In this document: piece after piece, positions 1 to 11,316 of the stretch
How the letters are laid out: each line of letters begins with the position of its first letter
Numbering within the stretch: position 1 is the stretch's first letter
DNA from: Balaenoptera acutorostrata
Taxonomy: Eukaryota; Chordata; Mammalia; Artiodactyla; Balaenopteridae
Reading direction: 5' to 3'
Assembly (NCBI RefSeq): GCF_949987535.1
Contig: NC_080067.1
Location: 57,160,405-57,224,404, forward strand
DNA length: 64,000 nucleotides
Notes under the pieces: generated by a model
The model's database searches: none
Seen by the model: only the letters and a program-made list of their open reading frames with translations
What the model was told of the DNA's origin: nothing
Made by a program: the position numbers and the translations under genes

Positions 1-389
1 AAGAGATATAAATGTACTAATGATTCATACAGTATTTTAATATGCCTAACTTCTCAAAGAGGCAAAGTGCCTACTTGCTAAAAGTCCAACCAGGTATCCT
101 TAAAATGGCATGCCATGATTTCCCCTTGTTTTCTCCACACTTGCAAGCTCATGCAAACATACAAGCATATACAGGCACACAAACACATACAGACTATGCT
201 TATTTCATTCAACTGAAAGTAACAACCTGTAATTTAGGGATCACAGAGGATAGGACTAGGAAGAGCAGGGATATTTAAACTGAAGCCCTTTCCTTAAGAG
301 TTTAGAAAAACAGCATGGGCAATGTAATGTTTTTTATGAATGGCAGTGTCATCAAAATAGTCACCCATATGTTTTCTCAAAGCAAAGCA

Positions 390-472
390 CCAGGGTTATG
401 TATACTTCAGGTAAGATCACATCTTTTAAGGTACCCAGGGTTATGTATACTTCAGGTAAGATCACATCTTTT
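390..472. repeat. Local tandem duplication, 45-bp period
   Basis: An identical 38-bp stretch occurs at 390-427 and 435-472, separated by aaggtac. The remainder of 1-689 is AT-rich unique sequence without a recognisable feature. Confidence 0.95.
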
Positions 473-689
473 TCTTTTGTGTTTCCTATTATTATCCCCC
501 TATAAGCAGTATCAACACTGATACTTAGTGACCTAAACATTTTTTCATATCAAGAAACTGGCTCCAGCAATGTCCTCTTTTGTTTTACTATTAGTATTGT
601 GGTTTTAAGTTCACCTAAGATTGTGAGGTATTGACTTGTTGAATTTAAAGGCCACTTTTTTTTTTAGCTTAGCTATTTTAATTTTAATT

Positions 690-3600
690 TTCCCCTAAGT
701 TTTATTGAGGCATACTTGCCAAAAACTGTATGTATTTAAGGTGTAAAATGTAATAGTTTGATACATGTATACATTGTGAAATGACTACTACAATCACTTA
801 ACACACCTATCACCTCACATCTCACATAGTTACCTTTTTTTTTTTTTTTTTCCCAGTGTGGTGAGAACTCTCAGCATCTTTCTTATCAAATTTCAAGTAT
901 ACAATACAGTATTATTAACTATAGTCACCATGCTGAAAGTTTATGCCCTTTGACGAATATCTCCACATTTTCCCCACCTTCAGGCCCTAGCAACAAATAG
1001 TTTACTCTCTGGTTCTCTGAGTTAGACTTTTTAGATTCCACATGTAAGTGAGATCATACAGTGTTTGTCTTTCTGTGTCTGGCTTATTTTACTTAGTTTA
1101 ATGTCCTCCGGGTTCATTCATATTGTCACAAATCGCAGGATTCCCTACTTTTTTATGGCTGAATAATATTGTGTGTGTGTATGTATCTGTTTCACATTTT
1201 CTTTATCCATTCATCTGTCAACAGACACTTAGATTGTTTTACATCTTGAGTAATGTGAATAATGTTGTAGTGAACACGGGAGTGCAGATGTTTTTTCAAG
1301 ATACTGACTTTGTTTCTTTGGCTGTATATCCAGCAGTGGGATTGCTGGATCGTATTGTAGTTCCTTTAACATTTTTCAAGGAACCTCCATATTGTTTTCC
1401 ATTTTGGCTATAATAGTTTACATTCCCATCAACAGTGCACAAGGGTTCCCTTTTTCCACATCGTTGCTAATACTTGTTATCTTGCCTTTTTGATAATAGC
1501 CGTTCTAACAGGTCTGAGGTGGTAGTTCATTGTTTTGATATGCATTTCCCTGATGATTAGTGATGCTCATATATCTGTTGGCCATTTTTATGTCTTCTTT
1601 GGAAAAATGTCTGTTCCAATCTTTTGCCCATTTTTAAAATCAGGGTTTTTTTTTTTGCTATTGAGTTGTAAGAGTTCCTTATATATATATATATATTTTT
1701 TAATTTTTTACCATCTTTATTGGAGTATAATTGCTTTACAATGGTGTGTTAGTTTCTGCTTTATAACAAAGTGAATCAGCTATACATATACATATATCCC
1801 CATATCTCTTCCCTCTATATTTTGGATATCTAACCCCTTGCCATGGTTTGCAACCCCTAATATATGGTTTACAAATATTTTCTTTTATTTCATAGGTTGC
1901 CTTTTCATTTTATTATTTCCTTTGCTGTGCATAAGTTTTTAGTTTGACATAGCCCCACTCGTTTATTTTTGCTTTTGTTGCTTGTGCTTTTGTGTCATAT
2001 CCAAAACATCACTGCCAAGACCAATGTCAAAGAGATTTTCCCCTATGATTTCTTCTAGGAGTTTTATAGTTTCAGGTCTTAATTTAAGTCTTTAATCCAT
2101 TTTGAGTTGATTGTATATGGTATAATGTAAGGGTCTAATTTCATTCTTTTGCATGTGGATATCCAGTTTTTTCAATGTCATTTATTAAAGAGACTATCCT
2201 TTTCCCATTTTGTATTCTTGACATCCTTGTCTTAGACTCATTGACCATATACATGTGGATTTACTTCTGGGCTCTTTATTCTTTTCCAGTACCATTCTGG
2301 TTTGATAGCTTTGTAATATAGTTTGAAGTCAGGAAGTTGATGCCTTCAGCTCTGTTCTTCTTTCTCAAGATTGCTTTGGCTATTCAGTTTTTTTGTGGTT
2401 CCACATGAATCTTGACTGATTTTTTTCTACTTCTTTGAAAAATGCCATTGAACTTTTTTATATTTAGTGTATAAATCTGCACTAAATCTATAGATTTCTT
2501 TGGGTAGTATGGAATTTTAACAATATTTATTCTTCCAATCCATGAATACAGGATACCTTTCTATTTATTTGTGTCTTCTTCCATCTTTCATCAATGTCTT
2601 ACAGTTTTCAGTGTACCGGTATTTCATCTCCTTAGTTAAATTTATTCCTAAGTATTATTTTATTATTTTTGATGCTACTGTAAATAAGATTGTTTTCTTA
2701 ATTTCTTTTTTGGATAGTCACTGTTGTGTATAGAAATGCAAATAATATTTGTATATTAATTTTGTATCCTGCAACTTTGCTGAATTCATTTATTAGTTCT
2801 AACAGTTTCTTTGCGGAGGCTTTAAGGCTTTCTATTTATAAGATCATATCATCTGCAAATAGAGACAGTTTTGCTTCTTCCTTTCTTATTTACATGGCTT
2901 TTATTTATTTTTCTTGCCTAATTGCTCTGTATAAGACTTCCAGTACTATGTTGAATTAAAAATGGCAAGAGTTAGAATCCTTATCTTATTCCTGATCTTA
3001 GAGGAAGAACTTTCAGCTTTTTACTGTTGAGTATGATGGTCATATGTTGTCTTTATTATGTTGAGGTACATTCCTTTTATACCTAATTTGTTGAGAGTTT
3101 TTAATCATGAAAGAATGTTAAATTTTGTCAAATGCTTTTTTCCTGCATCTATTCAGATGATCGTATAATTTTTATCTTTTATTTTCTTAAGGTGATATAT
3201 CATGTTTGTTAATTTGTGTATGTCCTGGGAACCTTGCATCCCAAGAATAAATCTCACTTGATTATGATGTGTGATCCTTTCAATGTGCTGTTGAATTTGC
3301 TTTGCTAGTATTTTGTTCATGACTTTTGCATCTATGTTCATTAAGGATATTGACCTGTAATTTTCCTTTCTTGTAGTGTCCTTATTTGTCTTTGGTATTA
3401 GAGTAATACTGGCCTTGTAAAATTAGTTTGGAAGTATTTTCTCCTCTTCTACTTTTGAAAGAGTTTGAGAAGGACTGGTGTTAATTATTTAAGTGTTTGG
3501 TATAATTCACTAGTGAAGCCATCTGGTCCTAGTCTTTTCTTTGTTGGGAGGCTTTTGATTGCTGCTTCAAAATGCATACTTATTATTAGTCTGTTCAGAT

Positions 3601-4560
3601 TTTCTATTTCTTCATGATGTTTTTCATGGCAGGTTGTATGTTTCTAGGAATTTGTCCATGTCTTCTAGGCTATCCAATTTGTTGATGTATAATATTTCAT
3701 AGTAGTCTCTTATGATCCTTTGTATTTCTGTGATATAAGCTGTAATGTCTTCTCATTCATTTATAATTTTGAGTCCTCTCTCTCTTTTTTTGGTTAGTCT
3801 AGCTAAAATTTTGTCAATTTTATTTATCTTTTCAAAACATCTTCTAGTTTTGTTGATTTTTTACATTGTTTTTCTAGTCTCTTTTTCATTCGTTTTGCTC
3901 TAATCTTTATTCTTTCCTTCCTTCTGCTAAATTTGGGCTTAGTTTGTTCTTCTTTTTCAAGTTCCTTGAGGTGTAAAGTTAGGTTGCTTATTTGACATCT
4001 TCCTTTTTTCTTAATGTAGTTGTTTACTGCTATAAATTTCCCTCTTAGAACTGCTTTTGCTGCATTACATAAGTTTTTGGTATGTTGTTTTCATTTTTGT
4101 TTGTCTCAAGATATTTTCTGATTTCTTTTTTATTGGATTTTCCAGAGTATGTTGTTTAATTTACATGTATTTCTGAATTTTTCAATATTCCTCCTATTAT
4201 TATTCCTAGTTTTATATCATCGTGGTTGGAAAGGGATACTTGATATGATTTCAAACTTCATTAATTTGTTAAGACTTGCTTTGTGGGCCAACATATGATC
4301 TATCCTGGAGAATGTTCTGTGTGTGGTTGGAAAAAATGTGTATTCTTGTGCTGTTGGATGGAATGTTCTGTATATGTCAATTATATCAATTTAGTCTATA
4401 GTGTTATTCAAGTCTGTTTTTTCCTTATTGATTTTCTGTCTGGATAACATATCCATTATTGAGAGTGGGGTATTGAAGTTCCCTACTATTATTGTATTGC
4501 TGTCTATTTATTCCTTCAGTCTGTTAATATTTGCCTTAAATATTTAGGTGCTCCAATGTT
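690..4560 (-). mobile_element. Old L1 (L1MA/MB-like): 3' UTR and decayed ORF2
   Basis: Minus-strand L1 of an older, heavily mutated subfamily. Reading from the 3' end upward: the 3' UTR (690-1100), the ORF2 C-terminus (about 1120-1700), reverse-transcriptase sequence (about 2700-3400, with a short open stretch at 3153-3341 beginning [19 protein letters not shown]), and the endonuclease region (about 4200-4555). Stops and frameshifts are everywhere, so nothing is coding. It is split by a younger L1 fragment near 1.7 kb and joined at about 4.56 kb to what looks like its own 5' UTR. Confidence 0.85.
1696..1816 (-). mobile_element. Young L1 3'-end fragment nested in the old L1
   Basis: About 120 bp matching the 3' UTR end shared by the younger L1 copies in this window: the block accatctttattggagtata followed by the ctttacaatggtgtgttag region and the catatctcttccctc region. 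It interrupts the old L1 inside a TATATA stretch, so exact ends and target duplications are blurred. It is a severely 5'-truncated insertion, minus orientation. Confidence 0.8.
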
Positions 4561-4565
4561 GGCTT

Positions 4566-5575
4566 CTATTGGTTTCCCAGGCTGATGGGATTACCTGCAG
4601 AATTACAGCTGAGAGGGATTAGAGCTAGATTACTTGGCTGTTGCTGTGTTCACAGTGGGCTCTGTGTTTGGTGAGCCTGTTACCAGGGACTTGGGCTGGT
4701 GTGGATCCTACTTGGTCCCTGGATGGACAGAACTGCCTCTAGAACCTTGATTAGTAGGGCTGGTGCTGGTACAAGGTTCCACTTCAGGGTCTGCAGACAG
4801 TGGTCCTGTTATCAGGTATGTGGAAAGATATGCCTCTCTTTGAGTCCTTGGAAGGGCTTCTACTGGGCCACTGGGTGGGTCCCTGGACAGACCGGCTGGC
4901 TCTGGACTGTGGCTGATAGGAGCTGGAACTGAGGCCCAAGATTGCTTCAGGGTACACAACTGGAAGTGAGATCTGAAGTCATAGCTCTGACGGCATGGAT
5001 GGTCATGTCTCCCACCAGATCCCTAGGTGGGTAGAACTGTTCCCTGACTGCAGTGGGGAGGGGCTAGAGCTGTGTCACAGGGACATTTCAGGATCTCTGG
5101 GGATGCAAATAAGTATGTCTCCAGCCAGGTCCCTGGGCTGGTAGGACTGCTTATGGATGGTGGCTGAAAGGGGATGGAGTCAGATCATGAGTTACTTCAG
5201 TGTCCATAGCTGTGGGTTTATTACTGAGGCATAGACAGGCATGACTTCTCCTAGGTTCCTTGGCATCTTGTGCTGGTGGCAGGACCAAGGTCAAATGGGG
5301 CTATAGCCAAATCCACAGGGTCAGAACTGTTTCTGAGTCTTGCTAGGGACACTATAGGGGTGCCATCCCCCTTGTTTGGGTCTGCTTTATTAAAACAGAC
5401 TTCCTTGGTTGTGGGCCCCCCTGAGGTTTCACAGTGTCCTACCTGGATTCCAAAGCTCCCACAAATACACTTTTTGTCTGTGAATGGCTGCCAAGTTATT
5501 GTTGCCAGGGGATGATACAAGCTGGGAACCTCCTGTTCTGCCATATCTCTGATGTCACTCCTGGCCAAATTTTGA
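4566..5575 (-). mobile_element. Probable L1 5' UTR belonging to the element below it
   Basis: This block is richer in G+C than its surroundings. On the minus strand it begins near 5570 with GACATCAGAGATATGGCAGA followed by ACAGGAGG, which resembles the start of mammalian L1 5' UTRs (a 'GGCAGA-(A)-AGGAGG' signature). It directly abuts endonuclease-region sequence, so ORF1 and the start of ORF2 are missing. The 105-codon open frame at 5251-5568 has no recognisable domain. The assignment rests on the signature and position only; an unrelated repeat is possible. Confidence 0.55.
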
Positions 5576-5849
5576 ACATTCAGTTATGGTAAAGAGGAGC
5601 ATGTTGTATTTAAAATATCTCATTTCATGAGATCTGCAAGAAATTTTCAAAATTTCTGTTACTTCTATTATGAACCAGTTTATTCTAAAACTCATGAATC
5701 TCTGTAATGCTTTAAGCTCATATCACCTCTGAGCATTTTAATTATCCTCAAAGTTATAAATAATGATGCCCCCCAAAGTTGTATTTTCATAGAAGTTTCC
5801 AAATTGTCTACTTTATTGAGTATATCTTGGGTTCAAAAAGGGTATTTTA

Positions 5850-6739
5850 TTTTATCTTATTTTTTTATTGAAGTATAGTTGATTTACAATGTTGTGTTAA
5901 TTTCTGCTGTATAGCAGAGTGACTCAGTTATACACATATATACACTCTTTTTTTATATTCTTTTCCGTTATGGTTTATCCCAGGCTATTGGATATAGTTC
6001 CCTGTGCTATACAGTAAGACCTTGTTTTTTATCCATTCTATATGTAATAGTTTGTATCTACTAACCCCAAACTCCCAGTTGATCCTTCCCCCACCCCGCC
6101 TTCCCTTTGGCAACCACAAGTCTGTTCTCTATGTCTGTGAGTCTGTTTCTGTTTTGTAGATAAGTTCATTTGTGTCATATTTTAGATTCCACATATAAGT
6201 GATATCATATGGTATTTGTCTTTTTCTTTCTGACTTACTTCACTTAGTTTGATAATCTCTAGTTGCATCCATGTTGCTGCAAATGGCATTATTTTGTTCT
6301 TTTTTTTATGGCTGAGTAGGATTCCATTGCATATATGTACCACATCTTCTTTATTCATTCGTCTCTTGATGGACATTTAGGTTGTTTCCATGTCTTGGCT
6401 ATTGTGAATAATGCTGCTATGAACATAGGGGTGCATGTATCTTTTTGAATTATAGTTTTGTCCAGATATATGCCTAGGAGTGGGATTGTTGCATCATATG
6501 GTGATTCTATTTTTAGTTTTCTGAGGAACCTCCATATTGTTTTCCATAGTGGCTGCAGCATATTCCCATTCCCACTAATGGGAATGTAGGAGGGATCCCT
6601 TTTCTCCGCACCCTCTCCAGCATTTGTTATTTGTAGACTTTTTAATGATGGCCATTGTGACTGGTGTAAGTGGTATCTCACTGTAGTTTTGATTTGCATT
6701 TCTCCAATAAGTAGGGATATTGAACATCTTTTCACATCT
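5850..6739 (-). mobile_element. 5'-truncated L1 with target-site duplication
   Basis: This insertion of about 890 bp contains the L1 3' UTR and the last part of ORF2. Decayed coding remnants on the minus strand include [12 protein letters not shown], the cysteine-rich C-terminal motif of L1 ORF2. Identical 13-bp duplications, aaagggtatttta, lie at 5837-5849 and 6740-6752. It is more diverged than the copies at 24 kb and 51 kb, so it is of intermediate age. Confidence 0.92.
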
Positions 6740-6887
6740 AAAGGGTATTTTAAAAATAATAGTGTCCTCTATGCATATATAGAGTTTATTGCTGTTATTA
6801 CCATTGAAAATAATCTGCATTCATTATTGGTGGTGGGATTGAAACAAAATACAAATCTGATATATTTTAAGATTTAGGAGTGATTTT

Positions 6888-7223
6888 TTTTTTTAATGTT
6901 TCTTCTGATTCTTTTTTTTTTAATTTTTTTTAAAAATTAATTAATTAATTTTTTATTTTATGGCTGTGTTGGGTCTTCGTTTCTGTGCGAGGGCTTTCTC
7001 TAGTTGCGGCAAGCGGGAGCCACTCTTCATCACGGTGCGCGGGCCTCTCACTGTCGCGGCCTCTCTTGTTGCGGAGCACAAGCTCCAGATGCGCAGGCTC
7101 AGTAATTGTGGCTCATGGGCCCAGTTGCTCCGCGGCATGTGGGATCTTCCCAGACCAGGGCTCGAACCCGTGTCCCCTGCATTGGCAGGCAGATTCTCAA
7201 CCACTGCGCCACCAGGGAAGCCC
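6888..7223 (-). mobile_element. CHR SINE (tRNA-derived), full length
   Basis: On the minus strand this starts GGGCTTCCCTGGTGGCGCAG and continues through the tRNA-like B box (GGTTCGAGCCCTGG) and the CHR body. It ends in an A/TTAA-rich tail, the T/A run at 6888-6960. Identical 14-bp duplications, ttaggagtgatttt, lie at 6874-6887 and 7224-7237. CHR SINEs are typical of Cetacea, hippos and ruminants. The 80-107 codon open frames inside it are not genes. Confidence 0.95.
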
Positions 7224-7244
7224 TTAGGAGTGATTTTAACCAGT

Positions 7245-7345
7245 TTACTTAGATTTAAAGATGAGAAAACTGAGGCAAAGTGAAGTTAAGTTACTTGTGA
7301 AAGTCAAAGCTAGTAAGTGATGAAAAAGAAATTCAAATCCATGCC
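7245..7345 (+). mobile_element. MIR fragment
   Basis: The MIR core is recognisable: gatgagaaaactgaggcaaa, then ttaagttacttgtg and agctagtaagtga. It is ancient and diverged, and it flanks the CHR SINE insertion. Confidence 0.75.
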
Positions 7346-7535
7346 TTTGTTATTTTATTTTTTTATATTTTGACTGATGGGTTATTTAGATGTTTATTGT
7401 TTAATTTCCAAGTATTTGGAGGGGTTTTTCTAGATATCTTAACGATTTCTAATTTAATTGCATTATAGTCAGAGAATAAGCTCTGTCAGTTTTCAAATTT
7501 TCAAAGTTTTGTTGAGCCTTATTTTTATCCTTGGT

Positions 7536-7550
7536 AATACTCCTTTTCTT
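7536..7550. repeat. Target-site duplication of RPL14 retrocopy, left copy
   Basis: Sequence aatactccttttctt, repeated with one change at 8282-8296. It marks the A-tail side of the insertion and was read directly. Confidence 0.85.
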
Positions 7551-8281
7551 TTTTTCTTTTTTTTTTTTTTGCCAGCATGTCAAAAAGAACCTTTATTCTG
7601 TTTATAACAGCCTCTTATGCTCTCATGCTTTCTTGCCAGATGCCTTTTGAGCAGGTGCTTTCTGGGCTGGAGCTTTCTGACCCTTCTGAGCCTTTGGAGG
7701 AGGTGCTGCCTTCTGGCCTGCAGCTTTCTGGGCAGGAACCTTCTGGGCTGGAGCCTTCTTACCCGTAGCGGTCATCTTTTTTGCTGGAACCTTCGCAGCA
7801 GCTGCCGTAGCTGCTCCCTTAGCAGCAAGTGCTTTCTTGGGAGAAGCCTTCAGGAGAGCTGCCTTTTGAAGTTTCTTAACTTCAAGCTTGATTAGTCTGT
7901 TCCTCATTTTCCTTGCCTTCATGACTTTATAACGATCAAAATCTGTCATCTTGGCTTTCTTTTCTCTGGCTTCAATCTTCTTGGCCCACCTTGTGGCTGC
8001 CCACTTTGCATTGATATCTGCCTTCTCCCAGGCTTCTCGGACATACTTCTGGCGGGCACTGTGTGGGAACTTGAGGATGAAGTCAGTGAGCTGCATGCAT
8101 TTGAAAGGCATAGCCTGTCTCCTTACTTGAGTGCAAGGTCCATCCACCAAAGCCCTGTTCTGATCAGTAACATCTACAATCGCGACCAGCCTCCTGGCAT
8201 GAGGCCCAAAGGAGACGTAGGCCACCCGGCCAACCTCCACGAAGTGCCTGAACACCATATTGGCCGTGTTCGGCGAAAAGC
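7551..8281 (-). pseudogene. RPL14: RPL14 processed retrocopy with intact open frame
   Basis: This is a retrotransposed copy of the mRNA for 60S ribosomal protein eL14. The coding frame runs from ATG at 8258-8256 to TGA at 7625-7623, 211 codons without a stop or frameshift; human RPL14 has 215 residues by memory. The globular part is clear ([40 protein letters not shown]), followed by the basic region and the C-terminal KAPAQK-type repeats. The Ala tract is shorter than in human. About 17 substitutions are visible against the remembered human protein. A 23-nt 5' UTR begins with an extra G and then CTTTTCGCC, a terminal-oligopyrimidine start. AATAAA lies at 7597-7592, and the A-tail is the T-run at 7551-7570. 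No introns are present. Target-site duplications of 15 bp with one mismatch lie at 7536-7550 and 8282-8296 (aatactccttttctt / aatactcgttttctt). It sits inside an old L1M. It is probably a pseudogene, but the open frame leaves an expressed retrogene possible. Confidence 0.93.
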
Positions 8282-8296
8282 AATACTCGTTTTCTT
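8282..8296. repeat. Target-site duplication of RPL14 retrocopy, right copy
   Basis: Sequence aatactcgttttctt, which lies immediately upstream of the cap-site end of the RPL14 copy. The match to 7536-7550 is 14 of 15 bases. Confidence 0.85.
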
Positions 8297-8913
8297 GAGA
8301 CCTACTTTGTCTGATAGTAACATAGCCAAGCCTGACAGAAAAACAGATTTTTATGTTTACTGTATGGTATGTCATTTTCCTTCCTTTTACTTTCAAACTA
8401 TGTCTTTTTGTAGATAGAACATAGTTGAATCTTGTGATTTAATCCAGACTGACGATATCTGCCTTATAATTGGATTGTTTAGTCAATTAGTGTAGTATGT
8501 TTAATGTAATTATTAATGATTTTGTTCAAACCTGTTGTCTTGCTATTATCTTCCAGTGTCCCATCCATTATTTGTTCTTCTCTTCCTCCTTTCTTGACTT
8601 CAGTTAATTAAATATTCTTTAGTATATATAATTTTAAGACCATAATTGGCTTTCTAGCTATACTCATAATATTTTTAATGATTACTCTAGGGATTATAAC
8701 ATGCATTTTTAATTTAACACAGGCTACTTAGAGTTAATATTGTACTACCTCATGTAAAAACTTTAGTAGTAAAATTCCAGTTGTGCCTCCTCCCACAGGT
8801 TTTTGTGATATTGTAGTCAAATATTGCACATCAAAATATATAATCTTATTATTTATTATTTTTACCTTAGATAATATGATAGAACACTATTTTTTCCTTA
8901 GTCATTCATTCTT

Positions 8914-8958
8914 TTTTTCTTTTTCTTTGCATTTTATTATTTATTTATTTATTTATTT

Positions 8959-8996
<38 letters not shown>

Positions 8997-9110
8997 ATTT
9001 TTACAAGAGATAAATAGACTGACACCAAGCATTGTAAATGGATGACCACAACAAGAGCAACAATGATTGCAATTACAAACACGAAACACACTCATACCAT
9101 GTCATAATAT
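8914..9110 (-). pseudogene. Short retrocopy of an unidentified transcript 3' end
   Basis: A 197-bp insertion is flanked by identical 16-bp duplications, ttagtcattcattctt, at 8898-8913 and 9111-9126. On the minus strand it reads as about 110 bp of unique sequence, then AATAAA at 8999-8994, then a (TG)n tract (8962-8989 on the plus strand), then an A-rich tail interrupted by TAAA units. That is the anatomy of a 5'-truncated retroposed mRNA 3' end. I did not recognise the source transcript, and no coding frame is evident. A rare SINE is the alternative. Confidence 0.7.
8937..8989. repeat. (TTTA)n followed by (CA)n microsatellites
   Basis: TTTA units (8937-8960) run into a CA run (8962-8989). 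Both belong to the tail of the short retrocopy. Confidence 0.95.
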
Positions 9111-10944
9111 TTAGTCATTCATTCTTAAATAAATTTTGAGAAGAAATATAGTGTTTTATGTCTACTCACTTATTTACCATTTCTGATGCTCTTCATTCCT
9201 TTTTGTAGATGCAAATTTTACTCTACTGTCATTTACTTCAGCTTGAAATATCTTATTTATCATTTCTCAAAGTGCACATCTGTTCAAGATTAATTTTTAA
9301 CTTTAGTTATTTAAAAATTTATTTATCTCACTCTCATTTTGAAGAATTTTTGTTGTTGTTGTTGAATTCTTGTTTGACATCATTTTTCTTTCAGCACTTT
9401 AAACTTCTTTTTCCATTGTACTTTGGTCTCCATTATTTCTGATTAAAAGTCACCTGTTATTTGTATCATTGTCCCTGTGTGTTACATGTTGTTTTCTTTT
9501 ATCTGCCTTTAATATTTTCTCTCTGTCTTGAGTTTTCAAAAGTTTGCTTATGCTGTTTCTAGATGTGGTTCTCTTTGTATTTATTTTAGTTGGGGCTAAC
9601 TAGATTCTACTTTTTTTAAAACCAAATATGGAAAATTTCTAGTAATTACTTTTATGCCCTTTTCTCTCTTTCTTTTCCCTTTGGGACAGTTACATGTATG
9701 CTAGATTGCCTGTTACTGTCTCTGAGAATAGGTCACTGAAGCATTGGTTAATTTTTTAAAATATCTTTTTTTCCTCTGTGTTCATATGGGGTAATTTCTA
9801 CTGATTTGTCTTCATGTTCACTAATCCTTTCTTTAGTACTAAGTCTTCAATCTGATGTCAAGGTTAATCAGTATATTTTTATTTTAGATATTTCATTAAT
9901 CCATGCTAAAATCTCCATTTGGTTTTTTTCTATAGTTTCTATTTTTCTGTTGAGATTCTCATCTCTTCACTTATTATGATCATCTTTGCCTCAGGATCCT
10001 TGGATCTATTTTTTGTAGCTTCTTTAAAATCTTTTTCTACCAATTCTAACATCTGAGCCATCTTGGGGTATGATTGTATGGACTGTTTATTTTCTTAAAT
10101 ATGAGTCTCATCTCCCTATTTCTTGGAGTGTACAGAAATTTTTAGTTTTATGCTGGACATTTTGGATGAAACTTTGTAAGGAATTGAGATTATGACATCA
10201 TCCCTGCAAAGTTGTTGAATATTTTTCCTATCAGGCAATTAAATGGAAAATACTCTTGTTCAGGTCATGCATGGTTTTAGTCTCTATTAAAGCAGGTCTG
10301 TTTTGCCTTTGAGTTTAATCCTAAGGAGTTGTCCATTTTGGAGGTCATGGTACTAACTCTTAAAGCATGGTCTTTCTGGGGTTTGAGCTGAATGCCTTAG
10401 GTACTCAGTGAGGTCTCTTCACACTGGTACTTCAGAATCTCCCATCACTGCAGGTCCTCTGGTATTTTCACTTAGCACTTAGTCCCATAGCAGGCAGTCT
10501 CTGCTACATGATGTCTCACTTCTTATATTGGCCAAGAACCTGCAGCAAATCCTCTTGCAGTCTTCTAACCCCAACCCCCTCACATAGCTATTTCTCCTTT
10601 GGTCACCTGCCCTGTAAATTACAGCTTTTTTTGGCAGCCTGGTATTCTAATCTCTGCTTCCTCAGCCCATTGAGATTTCAGTTTAATGTTTAACGTGATC
10701 GCCAACTCCCCGAGTAAGGGCAGGAAAACAACCCCAGCAAAAAGCTAAGAAAATTGTGGGGCTCACCATGTATACTGTCCTTCTCTCAAGGATCAAAGTC
10801 CCGCTATGACCCTTTTCCAGTGCCTAAACAGAGTCGTCTCATATATTTTGTCCAGTTTTATACTTATTTATAGCAGGAAGGCAGGCCCAGTACCAGTAAC
10901 TCTATCATGGCTGGAATAAAGAATCCATGGGTTTATGTTTAATT

Positions 10945-11110
10945 TTCACAAAACCTTGTGATATAGTATTTGTGAAGTAGGTAATATTATTATAACCTAA
11001 TTTTATAGAGAATTAAACTCAGGCTAACTGGTGAGTGGGGGAGTCAGAATTAAAACCTGAGCAGTCAGATTCAGACTCCATGCTCTGATTTAATATACAA
11101 TGCTGCCTCT
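10945..11110 (+). mobile_element. MIR
   Basis: MIR core and 3' part: the gtaggtaatattattataac block, the 'attaaactcaggct' core, and 'cagattcagactccatgct' near the end. Diverged, as usual for MIR. Confidence 0.75.
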
Positions 11111-11124
11111 GCAACCTGAAATTA

Positions 11125-11316
11125 TGTCATTACCTTCGTTGCATTTATCACACTCTCTTTTTTCTCATATTTATTAGTATTTGTTTGTTTTTTAAACTTT
11201 GCTACCTCTTCTAATGTGCATAAACACCACATATTTCCTGTTTACAACTGCCACCCCCACTGCCTAGCAGAAGCTCTTGGTAAGCATTCAATAAATATTT
11301 GCTGAATGAATGAATG
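11125..11316 (+). mobile_element. L2 3' end
   Basis: The L2 3' terminus is clear: cctagcagaag, then gcattcaataaatatttgct and the gaatgaatgaa tail. Confidence 0.75.

Larger units (their letters stand above)
7365..10905 (-). mobile_element. Old L1M, ORF1/5' region and part of ORF2, with two nested retrocopies
   Basis: Fragments of one ancient minus-strand L1 surround the RPL14 copy and the short retrocopy. The part at 7365-7535 resembles the ORF2 endonuclease region. The parts at 8297-8897 and 9127-10905 resemble the ORF2 start, ORF1 and 5' segments of L1M-class elements, for example the phrases near 9530-9600 and 9860-10130. No open frame of meaning remains. Boundaries are approximate. Confidence 0.65.

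Noticed and set aside
5251..5568. 105-codon minus-strand frame
   Set aside because: It lies in probable L1 5' UTR, has no domain and starts at the element boundary.
7140..7223. tRNA-like sequence with a B box
   Set aside because: It is the tRNA-derived head of a CHR SINE, not a tRNA gene; the same holds for the heads of the other CHR copies.
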